Assembly (NCBI GenBank): GCA_019775845.1
Contig: JADQAV010000008.1
Location: 744,001 to 808,000 of the forward strand
Direction of reading: 5' to 3'
Origin: Myrmaecium sp. VS I D KN 1
Lineage: Eukaryota > Ascomycota > Dothideomycetes > Valsariales > Valsariaceae
DNA: 64,000 nucleotides
Under the pieces are notes generated by a model. That model did not search any database, was not told the origin of the DNA, and was given only the letters and a program-made list of their open reading frames with translations. This document shows, piece by piece, positions 43,507 through 54,172 of this stretch (the first letter of the stretch is position 1; every line of letters begins with the position of its first letter). A program made the translations under genes and the position numbers.

Positions 43507-44835
43507 TGAGTCGTGGACCGGATATGAATGTTAGAGGTACAGTATGGACGGAGCAACATGCAACCTAAATGCGTCATGCTCCGGGATGGCGGAGGTTGTT
43601 TGTGCGGGACGCTGTGTACGCGGGCTGTACTTCAATGTACGTGCATAACAGACGACAAAAAGCGGTATAAATACAAATATCTCAAGGAGTATAGATAATA
43701 CTATATCTAAATATGATATTCTTAGTTATATATTCCAGCATAAGAAATTATAATTAAATTTTAGTTGAAATCCAATTTAACGATACTACACAGGGGGATT
43801 TCTTAAGGAAGAGAATATTCTGATTATTTATTTATATCATTCCTAAGGTAATCATAAGACACTTCAAAAGAACCCGTCATTCACTCCGAATGTACTTATA
43901 TAAACCGCACCACTTCAGCTTCCCGAACCAGGGGGGAAATCCTCCCAGCACATTGCGAGATCCACAAGCGTGGGGATGATTAACCACCGCATTTGACATC
44001 GGTCCCTTGGTATTGCGCCATCCATGGCCGAGGGAAGCAACGACCTATGAAACCGCCTCCTTGGAGTCCCCATGGCGAGGCTGGGGAAATCATGAAACCA
44101 CCCAAGAACAGACGGTTAGGAGGCCTTCCTAAGAGAGCTTGAATCTAGCGGAGTGGTCCGGGGAGCCGCTTCTGCCATGGGCTGGAAGATGTCTGCAACA
44201 CCGGAAGGGCCACTGTCAAGAAAAGAGAACTGGAGAGCGCTCGAAAGATGATGATCAGCTGAAGCACGACGTTGCAACCCCGCCATCGTGAATGAGGGGC
44301 AGAAGCAGCACCGGTCTTGTCCAGCAGCACCTCTCACCGTCCGGGTTACCGAAAGAGTGGAGGGGGATGGAGACGGGGCAAGAGGAGGGGAGAATTGCAC
44401 GGCGGAGTGAGTATGGGAGGAAATCGCGTCAACGGAGCGGCTCGGGGACCCTGTCAATCATGCCACGCGATGGAGCGAAGGCGTGCTCCGTGAAGGATGG
44501 CGGGAGACGGTGGGTTGGAGCCGAACTGCGGAGAGAGTGAAGATGATAGGGCAACAGGACCGTTTGGCTGTGATAACGGCATTGAGGAGAATATGAAGCA
44601 CAATACTGGCGAGGGGAAAGGGAAAGACTAGCTTAGTGAGTTGATATATATGTAGTCTGCGGAGTGACTGTCCCCCGGAGTTTGCTCTTCACATCGCCCT
44701 GATAATTCCGCTGCTCCTGGTTGCGCTAAGGACTGGTCTCAAAGGTATGCTTCATGAGTTCTGCTTCACATCCCAGTGACGCAGACTCGATTGTCCTATA
44801 CTGAATCAGACATTTACTGACACAGACAAGAGATA
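43507..44835. other. Intergenic region with an AT-rich island
   Basis: About 1.3 kb between the G-patch gene (-) and the monooxygenase (+). AT content is clearly raised at 43640-43880. A 113-codon minus-strand frame at 44116-44457 is not supported by any domain. Confidence 0.55.
43640..43880. other. AT-rich, TA-dense island
   Basis: Sequence is roughly 70% A+T with many TA steps, unlike its surroundings. It has no open frame and no recognisable repeat copy in the window. It may be a decayed, RIP-affected relic or just a low-GC spacer. Confidence 0.5.
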
Positions 44836-46819
44836 ATGAATTCGTCTACGGCTCCGCATGTCCAAGAGAGCTACGTCCAACAGAATATGGCACCGCATAA
44901 GATAGATCTCGAGTCGTCGACAGACACACTCAACGGCGATGAACGACTTCCTCCACTCGAGAAGCTGTCAATAGTTGACAAAGTGGATGAGCCACTGCCT
45001 GCCCCTCAGGGCGTACATCCCGACTACCCCAGATCAAAGCTTCAGCTGGAAGATCACTGCATCGACGATGTGAGGCCGCTCCGAGTGGCCGTGGTGGGAG
45101 CTGGGCTGGCGGGCGTCACGGCGGGCGTCCTGCTGCCGGCCAAGGTGCCCAAGATCGAGCTCACCATCTTCGAGAAGAACAACGACGTGGTATGTACTGT
45201 TCATTTAGTGCTTCGTTGTGTTATACCCGCTCTAGCCATATTGATGGATAGCTGACTCCGGCCTCCTTTCTGGGGAATAGAGCGGAACCTGGCTCGAGAA
45301 CATTTATCCAGGCGTGCGCTGTGATATCCCTGCCCACGTCTATCAGTCCACCTTCTCGCCCAACACTCAGTGGTCGGAGCAGTTCGCCCAAGGAGCCGAG
45401 ATCCGCAAGTATTGGCAAGATGTGGCTCGCAAATACAACGTCTACCGCTACGTCAAGCTGGGTCATCGCGTTGACGATGCTCGCTGGGATGAGCGCAAGT
45501 CGACTTGGGAGCTGACCGTCCGGGATCAATCGGACGATCACGAGTTCGTCCAAGACTTCGATTTCGTCATCCTCGCCATTGGCCGCTTCAACGCCTGGAA
45601 GCTGCCCAACTATCCCGGCATCTCCGAGTATAAGGGCCTGTTGCGGCACACTTCCAACTGGGACCCTTCGTTCAATCCCAGCGGCAAGAACGTCGCCGTC
45701 ATCGGGAACGGCGCGAGCGGCATTCAAGTAGTTCCCAACTTGCAGAAGGTAGCGAACCGCGTGGACCATTACGCCCGCAGTCGGACGTGGATAGCTACAT
45801 CCTGGGCCGGGGATGAGAGGAGCTTCGAGCCACAGCCTTATTCGGAAGAACAAAGAGCCTCCTTCAAGGACCCGGAGACGTATCTCAAGTTTAGGAAGGA
45901 GATGGAGGAGAGATACTGGCGTCGTTTCCGGTCCACGCTGCGAGGTTCAGACGAGAACGTGGGAATGCGGGAGCAATTCATTGAGGTCATGAAGAAGCGC
46001 GTAGAGAAGAAACCGGAGCTCCTGGATCGCATTATCCCGGAATTTGCTCCCCACTGCAGACGACTCACGCCGGGCCCCCGTTATCTGGAATCATTGACGG
46101 AAGAGAACGTTGAGTTCATTCAGACCCCGATCAAGAGGTTCACGGCGACTGGCATCGAGACCGTCGACGGCGTACAGCGCGACGTGGATGCCATCTTCTG
46201 TGCGACTGGCGCCAACGTGGATTTGGCACCGCCCTTCCCGGTGAAGGCTAATGGGATTGATCTGAGCACCGCCTGGAAATATAACGGCCTATACGGCTTC
46301 CCTTACACGTACCTCGGCCTCGCCGCGCCCGGGTTTCCCAACCTGCTCTTCCTCGGCGGGCCGCACGCGAGCGGGCCATCCGGCACGGTGCCGCACAGCG
46401 TGGAAACCCAGCTCACGTACTACGCCAAGCTGCTCCGCAAGGTCTCCGCCCAGGGCATCAAGACGATCGTGCCGTCCAAGGCCGCGACGGACGAGTTTGT
46501 CGAGTACTGCGACGCGTACTTCCCCCACACCGTGCTCACGGACAACTGCAGCTCCTGGAACAACGGAGGGGTCCCCGGCGCCCGGATCCACGGCCTCTGG
46601 CCGGGCAGCGCCGCCCATATCACCATTGTGCGCCGCGAGCCGCGGTGGGAGGATTGGGAGTACGAGTACACGTCCCCGAGCGGGAATCGGTTCGCGTATT
46701 TTGGCAATGGGTATACGCAGAAGGAAGTCTCGGAGGGCACTGATATGACGCCGTACCTGAGGCCGCCGGGCGAGGTGGACTTGAGGGACGTACATGAGAG
46801 CTGGTGGAATGTGCCGTGA
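44836..46819 (+). CDS. Flavin-dependent monooxygenase, Baeyer-Villiger type
   Basis: Exons 44836-45189 and 45281-46819 encode 630 residues. The FAD-binding Rossmann loop is GAGLAG (88-93). YKGLLRHTSNWD (235-246) fits the Baeyer-Villiger fingerprint FxGxxxHxxxW(P/D), with Tyr in place of the first Phe. The NADPH Rossmann loop is GNGASG (260-265), and DAIFCATGANVD is the usual ATG-like motif before the C-terminal part. Such enzymes insert oxygen next to ketones, giving esters or lactones, or oxidise heteroatoms. The first 80 residues are a non-conserved extension without a signal peptide. No other secondary-metabolism gene adjoins, so it looks like an orphan. Substrate unknown. Confidence 0.88.
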
Positions 46820-47742
46820 TAGAAAGTCTGACGATGATGGAGACGGTTAGATATGAGACATAGACCGATGTACAGTGCTTGTTCCTGCGGAGACGTCATT
46901 CTCCTTATGAATCGCAACACAGCGCCATGTCTTCCTGACTTAGACATCACATGTGTTTGCTTGCTCGGAAGCTCAGACTCGTGAGGTAAGTGGTAGAAGA
47001 AAAGGGCGGAGATCATATACCCCTCAATTGCACCATTTGCTCGGTAGATTCGCAAAAGTGCGGGAAAAGGTTGCGACTCCGCGGTCGGTAAGGTCCATAT
47101 CACTGAAGCCTTTTCCCTTTCCTGTATGCCTAAAGCACAGCGCATGTGCCCAGCTTAAGTCTTAACTCCTGCATATCATAAGCCTGAGGGTGATTGAATC
47201 GACAGAAGAAAGAGTCTGGTGCTAGGATGCGGGCGTGAAGGTGCGTATGGAGACCAAGGTGATCCGCTCTCGGACCGACGAGGCTGATCCTAACTGAAAA
47301 CCAACCACCTCTTTTGTGAGCTCCAACGACATGTTGAGCAGCAAATACAACCCCCCCATGCCTTCGCAATGACACTTGTATACCGACGTCCATTCTTTTG
47401 CATGACACCACTTCCATTGGCGCATCACTTTTCCGCTTAACCTTTGGTCTAGGACTTCCTTGTTCACTGACGGAAACAAGGCGCCGACTTTGTTCATACA
47501 AGTTCTTCTGCTTGCCAGTCGAGAAAATTATGTACCTAATGTCTGTCAAAGAGCCTTACAGATATAAACGGAGAGTGGAGAAGTTGTTGATCGAACTTCT
47601 AACCCGCCGAGCATGGTTTCGTAAAGTAGTATCAAAGGCAATAACAAGGTGGAAGAACATCCATCTAACTAAAGGCAAGGGCAATTGCAGTTCCTTTTCG
47701 TTGGCGAACAGCCCACAATCGCGACATGGCCCCAGCATATGC
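46820..47742. other. Convergent intergenic region, no gene seen
   Basis: Between the monooxygenase and CDC123. A few open frames near 130-140 codons overlap on both strands and show no domain. Confidence 0.5.
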
Positions 47743-49044
47743 CTACTCCTCCGCACTGTCCTCTGCATCTCTCGCCTGAGCTTGCGCTAGAACCTCTTTC
47801 CACTGCGTCGCGAACTCTCGTAAGCCGCCTTCGCCGCCTCGACTCGCATCCACAACGTCCTTAGGTAGCTTGTGGGCGCTGTATTGCGGCGTGCTAAAGC
47901 CATACGCCTCTGGATCATCTCTCTTGATCAAGCGGAACTCCGGTATAAATATCTCCTCTTCTACATCAGATGCCTCGCTTTCGTCTTCATCCAACGGAGT
48001 GCTATCGGCCTTGTCCTCGACAGGCTCCGAACTGGTTCCGCCAGGTCTTATTGGTAGTGAAACGGTGGTAGCAACCTTCTCGGCTGGCGGTTCTGGCAGG
48101 GTCAACAACTCTAACCAGCTGAAAAGCAACGGATCGGTGCGCTGAGCCCAGGGATTGATGTCAATGAGCCAGACCTTGTTGTGTGGGGGCGGCACATAGA
48201 CGTCAAACACAAAACTATCATCGGGAAAGGACTCCTTCAGTTTGGCATCGAAGAAGTCATGTATCGTGTCACGGAGTTTATCCCGCATCTGAAATAAGAA
48301 ATCGAAGTGGTTCAGGTCGCGCTGACACAGCGCTATCAGCCTCTTCCGTCGTACAAAACACCTAAACTCGAGCGAAGGGTTGAGCTGGAAGTATTTGCGT
48401 AGCACGAGATGGTAAGGAACGCTTGTGTCGGTCGGCTGTGTCCTGCCGCTTTCTTCGTCCTCGGCGCAGTCGTCGAAAGCATGCTCAAGATCATGCGTTA
48501 CAAAGTCGCTCGACTTGAGCATCAGATACACATCGTTGGGTGACCGGCACTCCATGCTGTTCGTGGCGTTGATCCAAGTTGCGTCCTTCGGCGCCGACCA
48601 GTTTAATTTCGGTACCACCTTACCGCCAAGTTCCTCGATTGTTGCGCGCACGGAATCATGTATGGCCCGCCACCGCGTCGCCGGATCTTCCTGCTCATCG
48701 TCGGGGTCATCATCACGGCCGTCGTCGTTGCCGGAGAAGATGCCGCTATCCGCGTCCGACCAGTCATTCTGATCCTCGTTTTCATCCGCAGGAAGGACGA
48801 TGCCATCTGCGCGGAGGTAATCCAGGAAGGGTTCCGTGAGAGGTATAAGCCGTGCTTTGGGGGTGATAGCTTTATATCTTAGGAGAGTAGTCAGTAAAGG
48901 TGCGAGCTAATTCGGAACACTTGCGACTCACTTCGGATGCCAGGAATGAAATGAGCAATTCAATATATGCGACCTCGTGCAAGGCGGAAAAGGCAGCTCG
49001 GTGAGAGGTGCAGACGACCCCGAAACTTCTGTTGCTTCTGCCAT
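47743..49044 (-). CDS. CDC123: Translation initiation factor eIF2 assembly protein Cdc123
   Basis: Exons 48932-49044 and 47743-48877 encode 415 residues. The ATP-grasp-like D123 fold is recognisable: a start with CSFHSWHPK joined to [64 protein letters not shown], and [20 protein letters not shown]. Cdc123 loads eIF2 gamma to build the eIF2 trimer, so it controls general translation and cell-cycle entry. Acidic insertions (about residues 65-95 and 335-355) are typical. The intron (54 nt) ends in AAG and splits the Lys codon of HPK. The gene is divergent from CWC21 with 240 bases between starts. Confidence 0.93.
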
Positions 49045-49284
49045 AGTGAGGTTCCTGAAGGCTGCAAAGATTGAGAAGGAGAAGATGGGAGTCACCAAGA
49101 GAAGAGAGCGGAGGAGAGGCGGAGATAGGAGGGGCAAAATTGTATGATGCCGGTGGTCCAAGCTTCGAAACCTCCGGCGCCTCTCCGCAACCTCTGGGAA
49201 ACCACTCCGGTCCTATCTCAATCCTGACATCCTCCACGCCATTATCGCTTCACTCCCTTCATCATTCGGAATTAAATCATCTCC

Positions 49285-49862
49285 ATGTCTGACAACGTTG
49301 GGCTCAGTACTCCCAGAGGTAGCGGAACCTCTGGATACGTCCAGCGGAACCTGTCCGCACTGCGTCCCCGCGACCGAGCCGCGCCGTACTCGAAAGACTT
49401 CGACAGCCTGAAACACCGACAGCGACAGCCAGACAAGGAAATTCTCGAGCACGATCGCAAACGGGAGATCGAAGTCAAGGTCTTCGAACTTCGCGACCGG
49501 CTTGAAGATGAAGGGTAAGTGGAACCATGATGGAATCCTGGCTGCGACCTGCTAACGCGCTGATACACAGCCTTGATGAAGATGCTATTGACGAAAGATG
49601 CGATGCCCTCCGCAAGGAACTCCAGTCGGAACAGCAGGGCAAAAAGCACGTGGTGGATGCACGCGGCTTAAAATCACATCAGGTGCATGAGATGGCCGAA
49701 GCCAAGATCCAGGAAAGCGAGAGGCTGCGAAAGGCGCTGGGCATTCGCGAAGACTACGAGGAGGGCAGCCATTGGAAGAAGCAGGAAGAGCGCTTGAGGG
49801 ATGCGGTCCTTGAGCGCGGCAAGGAGAGCGCGCGGAGGGAGAGGGATGGCCGAGATGAATAG
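49285..49862 (+). CDS. CWC21: Pre-mRNA splicing factor Cwc21 (SRRM2 N-terminal homologue)
   Basis: Exons 49285-49514 and 49571-49862 encode 173 residues. The N-terminus MSDNVGLSTPRGSGTSGYVQ is the conserved start of Cwc21/SRm300, which reaches into the spliceosome near the active site with Prp8 and Snu114. A cwf21 helical hairpin follows (EHDRKREIEVKVFELRD, then LDEDAIDERCDALRKEL), and the tail is charged coiled coil. The length suits a filamentous-fungal Cwc21 without the long RS tail of animals. The splice falls inside the hairpin, between the two helices. Confidence 0.9.
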
Positions 49863-50612
49863 TAGGGTTCCGGATGCCGATGATGGAACGCTCCACAATA
49901 CCCAATCCGGCGTGCACCACCAACAGTACCGGGCGATCTTTATCCCACCGCAGAAACGGCTTCTGACTGAACATATAATTCGCAAGCAAGATCGGGTCCT
50001 GGCGCGGCTGCGCGCAACATCGCAACGCGAGCTATGGACTTGGCCCGGCTTTCGCATACATCAATCGGCCCCGCACGCGGCAGAAAAAAACATTGCGTAC
50101 TGGAGACAGAATTCGCTGTAAGGCTTCTTAAGGCTATCATCAACAGCCGGCCAGATCTCCCGCATGCGACCTATGGCGGCGGGTGACAGCCGAAGTGGAT
50201 AACGAAGTTTACGAAAGAAGTGCGGGGAAATCTCATATTGCGGGTCGTTTTCGAGGCAGCACGGGTTTCATCTTCCAGGTTGTTTAGCGTGGAGCTCGGC
50301 TGGGATGATATGCTTGTCCGTAGGACTCTCGGGTTTGCCAAGATGTGGCTACGGAACTGTGTAACACATTGATGATCTTCACGGAGGCTACTCGCATCGA
50401 GAGGAATAGCGGATACTGATAACTTACATATCAAGGAATATTTCAAATATACCGCCCATATGTGATCCAGTCGCTCCGCTGGCGAGATTCCCTACGCTCG
50501 TATGTACCTTCACATTTGCCTGAATGAAAGCCGCTGAAAAACCGCATATCGAGTGTCTATGTGGAAGCCCCCGCTGTTCTTATCATACACCATCTAACAG
50601 AGGCCTTCTTCG
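49863..50612. other. Convergent intergenic region, no gene seen
   Basis: Holds the 3' ends of CWC21 and the isomerase gene. A plus-strand frame overlaps the CWC21 end and runs to 50121, but it looks like a chance frame. Confidence 0.5.
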
Positions 50613-51507
50613 CTAAAGCTTATGTTTCTTCTCACCATCAGCGATGCGCCGAAACTCTTCTTGCGGATATCCACCGATGAACCTCTCCAACCCTCCCATG
50701 ACCTCCTTAACGCCTTGTTTATCCAGCAGATCCAGCATTGGGCGGCGGATCAGCGCCTTCACCCGAATCATGCTCTCCTGGTTCAGATGCTCGCCAAGTC
50801 TTTCGTCCACCTCCTTCAACACCATGGCAAGGAACTGCTCGCTGTTCTCCGGGCCGCCGGCGTCAAAGACCTCATTCACGAACCCGGCCCGGACGAGCTC
50901 CTCCCGGCCGATCTTCTTGCTCATGATGAGCGCCTCGTTGGCCTTGGCGAGGCCGAGCCGCTGGACCAGCCCGACGCTGGCGCCGCCCTCGGCGACGAGG
51001 CCGAGCGAGGTGAAGGGGGTGAGCAGGAAGGCGTGCGGGGCGGCGTAGATGAAGTCCGAGAAGGCGATGAGGGCGGCGGAGAGGCCGATGACGGGCCCGT
51101 TGAGCGCGGTCACCAGAATCTTGGGGTGCGTGTAGAAGGCGTGGGTGATGTGCAGATTGTTGCTGACGAAGGCTTGGAGCCAGTAGCGACGGGTCGCGCA
51201 CGGATCCGTGGAGGAGGGGGAGGCGCGGGAGATGGAGACGTCCGCACCACTACCTCGTGTGTTAGCGATATAGGCTGAACAGATACGTGATGGGGAGGCA
51301 GCCTTACGCGCTGAAGAAGCGTCCGGTGCCAGCGAGGACTGTGATGTAGACGTCCTCCATGGCGGCGACCTCGTGCAAGAGGTATGCCAGGCGGAAGTAC
51401 TGGTCTTGATTCAAGGCATTGAGCTTCTTGGGCTGGTTGAGTGTGATGATGGCAATCCGGCCTTGCTTGCGCAAGGTGACGGCTTCCTCTACTGATGGGG
51501 AGGCCAT
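50613..51507 (-). CDS. Peroxisomal delta3,delta2-enoyl-CoA isomerase (crotonase family)
   Basis: Exons 51308-51507 and 50613-51249 encode 278 residues. The crotonase fold shows IAIITLNQPKKLNAL, the oxyanion-hole segment GRFFSA-GADVS across the splice, ALNGPVIGLSAALIAFSDFI and LLTPFTSLGLVAEGGASVGL. The Glu in VAEGG sits at the catalytic position of Eci1-type isomerases. The C-terminal tripeptide HKL is a plausible PTS1, like the HRL of yeast Eci1, so the enzyme should act in peroxisomal beta-oxidation of unsaturated fatty acids. The start is the first ATG at 51507; no in-frame ATG lies upstream in the leader. It is divergent from PET100. Confidence 0.9.
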
Positions 51508-52251
51508 GGCGTTAGAGATGTGAATGGTGTCGTTGTAACCGTCACCGCTGTTGTTTGTCCTCTCTAGAAGTACCTCTCCTGGCGACAGCCGTGGCGACAA
51601 CGGCAGGATATAAAGGGCGCGTGGAAGTACGGAGTCGAGAGTCTATGGGGGGAGCGCGAGAATGTGTGAAAGGAGAGCTGGTGGAAGGATTATGCTACAT
51701 CGTCTGACGACTTGATACCGAGGAGGAAGGGGTGAATGGCCGCGGGAGTCTTTCACGTTGCTGACGATGTATAACGCTGCGTCCAGAAGTCCCATCCTAT
51801 GAACCGTCCCTAGACTCGGTACCTAGGCAATAGACAAGTGCTAGGTAAGGTTCCGTAAAGACCTTGGAGCGGCCTCGGCAGCGGGACAACCAGGTGCTCC
51901 CGTCTGGTTCTGGGGGTGCGTGTGGGGTGAAGTGCCGAGGTTCATGCCGGAAACAGAAAGGACGGGATTGGATCTCTCAGGACCGCTCGGGCACGTGAAA
52001 AACGTCCGAGCGTCCGCCTTCTGCCCCGGACGGTGCCGGCTCTGCGTACGGAGGACGGCGTCCATGTGGGTCTTTCGACGTTCTTCCAATCCGGTCGCAG
52101 CGAAACGGTCTGATATAGCAGGCCTATATTCCCGAGTATACCGACACTACTCTCACCCATTTACGTTGAAAGCCGACGGTATCAACGCGCGCTCTAAGGC
52201 ACGCTCTGCCCTTCACTGTATTCTGCTGTGCCTTCAATCACATCCTTCGCC
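51508..52251. other. Divergent promoter region isomerase/PET100
   Basis: About 0.74 kb with no recognised exon. It serves a beta-oxidation gene and a cytochrome oxidase assembly gene. Confidence 0.5.
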
Positions 52252-52586
52252 ATGGCCGGGCCGAATCTCGAAGTCTTCAAGGTAAGTTTCAACAGGAACG
52301 CCACCCCGGTCTCTGGGTATGATCGCTAACCGTGACACATTAGTTTGGGATGTACATCCTCTTCCCGATCGGAATCATGTATTACTTCGGGACGAACCTC
52401 GACAACCGCTTCAGCGTACCGGACTTTTGGCCAAAGGAGGGCCAGACGCATAAGATTCCCTATGACCGGGAGGAAATTGAGAAGGAGTTGGAGCGATTGA
52501 AGCACAGGAGACTCCTGTTGAGGGCGGAGAGGCTGGAAAAGGAGAAGCAGGAACAGAGGTCTCAGGCTGCCACTGAGGAGCAGTAG
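52252..52586 (+). CDS. PET100: Cytochrome c oxidase assembly protein Pet100
   Basis: Exons 52252-52281 and 52344-52586 encode 90 residues. The first exon gives MAGPNLEVFK, and the second continues FGMYILFPIGIMYYFGTNLD (the single membrane helix), then RFSVPDFWPKEGQTHKIP and a charged coiled coil of Glu, Arg and Lys. The sequence start, the helix and the DFWP motif identify Pet100, an inner-membrane factor that helps join subassemblies of complex IV. The intron has a GCTAACC branch site 21 bases before its TTAG end. Convergent with TACO1. Confidence 0.92.
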
Positions 52587-52816
52587 GGTCACGACTGTGA
52601 CTGGTCTGATAACCTTCTGAGGCCTGAGACGAGAAGTTTCAAGACGATTATGGGCGCTTTGACGTTGCGATCGCATCAGTGTCCGAGGGTGGTGTGTTGG
52701 CATGGGCGGCGTTTAAGGAAAGAAAATACTCGGAATCGTGGAAAGCGGGCTTAGACCTGCTATGTACCATATGTTCCATATACCACACTCTATGCCGCTG
52801 TCTCCACAGTTGGCAA

Positions 52817-53783
52817 TCATGAATCTACCTTATCTTCTAGCTCTTCCCAGACACTGTCTTCAAGATCGCCCTTGGCGAAGTTCATATATACGCCCTGTAC
52901 GCCTTGGTACTCCCGCAATTTGTCTAAGAATTGCCCGAGACTAGCCGCGGCCTCTGCATCCGGGACAGGCACCTTCATATCTTCCAGAGGCTCATATACG
53001 ATTCCGGACTCCTTGACCTCTAACCCCAGCTTTTCTGACATCGAGCGAGCAATTTCCTTGGTAGCCGTCACCTCGGTTGAGACCACCACAACCCCTTGTT
53101 CCCCTCCCTCCAAAACATCCTCCGCGCCGGCCTCCAATGCCGCTTCGAGCACGGTTTCCTCGTCCAGGCTAACCGGCTCCTGCTCCCCTTCGCTCTGTTT
53201 AGGCGCTAAGACAACCCTGCCTTTCTTCTGGAAGAGATATCCTGTCTCCCCAGCGGTGCCGCCATGGTCCTTGATCAAAAGCCTGATGTCCGCAAGCGTT
53301 CGCAGCTTGTTGTCCGTTTGGACGTCGATGACCGTGGCAATGGCATTGGGCAACACGCCCTCGATAACCAAGGACTCGAGAGGCTTACCCGTCGCGGAGA
53401 TGCCTTGGCCTCGAAGAATTGACGCTTCGATAAGGGCTTTGGGTGTACCGCCCTTTTTGGCAGTGCTGATTGCCAGTGCGAGACGGGGGTTGTTATCTGG
53501 ATTGGGACCGCCGACTGCAGGGATCGAGTTAGCATATGGATGTTCCGGAAGGCTGCTATGACGTACGCTTCACGGCATTGGAAATTTCCTGCGCGAACAC
53601 GCTGCGCTGCTTGTTCCTTGCTGCATCGTTTTTGGCCTTGTCGTGCCGGATCGTTGCCCACTTGGAATGCCCGGATTGCGGTCGAGCGGTCACGGAGAAG
53701 AACCGCGTGCGCTGGCAGGTCCGGCAAACGTAGGCATCGGACAGGAAGCTCTGCAGAGGTAGGCGTCGAGGAGACCAAGCCAT
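52817..53783 (-). CDS. TACO1/YebC-family mitochondrial translation activator
   Basis: Exons 53567-53783 and 52817-53514 encode 304 residues. After a mitochondrial-type presequence with CRTCQRTRFFSVTA come the YebC signatures GHSKWATIRHDKAKND and NAVKLGGPNPDNNPRLA (across the splice), AISTAKKGGTPKALIE, VIEGVLPNAIATVIDVQTDN, and the acidic C-terminal domain ending GVQGVYMNFA. TACO1 in mammals promotes COX1 synthesis on mitoribosomes, and YebC proteins ease translation of polyproline stretches. The start at 53783 fits a short targeting peptide; the frame is open upstream but without a targeting character. It is convergent with PET100, another complex IV factor, and divergent from LAA1. Confidence 0.92.
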
Positions 53784-54172
53784 TGCGCAGTTGGCGAAAG
53801 ATTGCGACGAGGATGACGAGGCTGGAGGATTATGCGGACTGGCGAAACGGGGGTGCTTTCCAGGCAAAGCTGCGCCAGCGGAAGTTGTGCCGCGCCGAAA
53901 CCCACCCCGTCCCTCGAAACAGGGGATGGCAATGGCGCGGAGATGCCAGCTGGAGCTCCGCAATGACACCCGCAGTCGCTCAACACCACCTCGAATCTCG
54001 CGCGCGTATAGCAAGACCTCGACCAACACCACCACTATCTGCGCTCCGCCCACCCTCTGGATCCTGCTGACAAGTGAGGATCATGCCATCTTAGGGAAGC
54101 TGGCAATTAAACACCGACACGCCACGCCGCGCCCTGCCATTCCCTTCTCCAAAGCGTGGACCTACATTCGCC
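53784..54172. other. Divergent promoter region TACO1/LAA1
   Basis: 389 bases between starts. Open frames crossing it on both strands are shadow frames without domain features. Confidence 0.5.

Noticed and set aside
43640-43880. Possible transposon relic in the AT-rich island
   Set aside because: No terminal repeats, target duplications, coding remnants or second copy in the window; reported only as an AT-rich stretch.
44116-44457. 113-codon minus-strand Ser/Pro-rich frame upstream of the monooxygenase
   Set aside because: Low-complexity, no homology I recognise, and it sits in the expected promoter region.
44836-49044. Secondary-metabolite cluster around the monooxygenase
   Set aside because: Neighbours are CDC123, CWC21 and an RNA-binding protein; no synthase, transporter or pathway regulator is present.
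49801-50121. Plus-strand frame overlapping the end of CWC21
   Set aside because: It runs out of frame over CWC21 coding sequence and continues into the 3'UTR; a shadow frame is the simplest reading.
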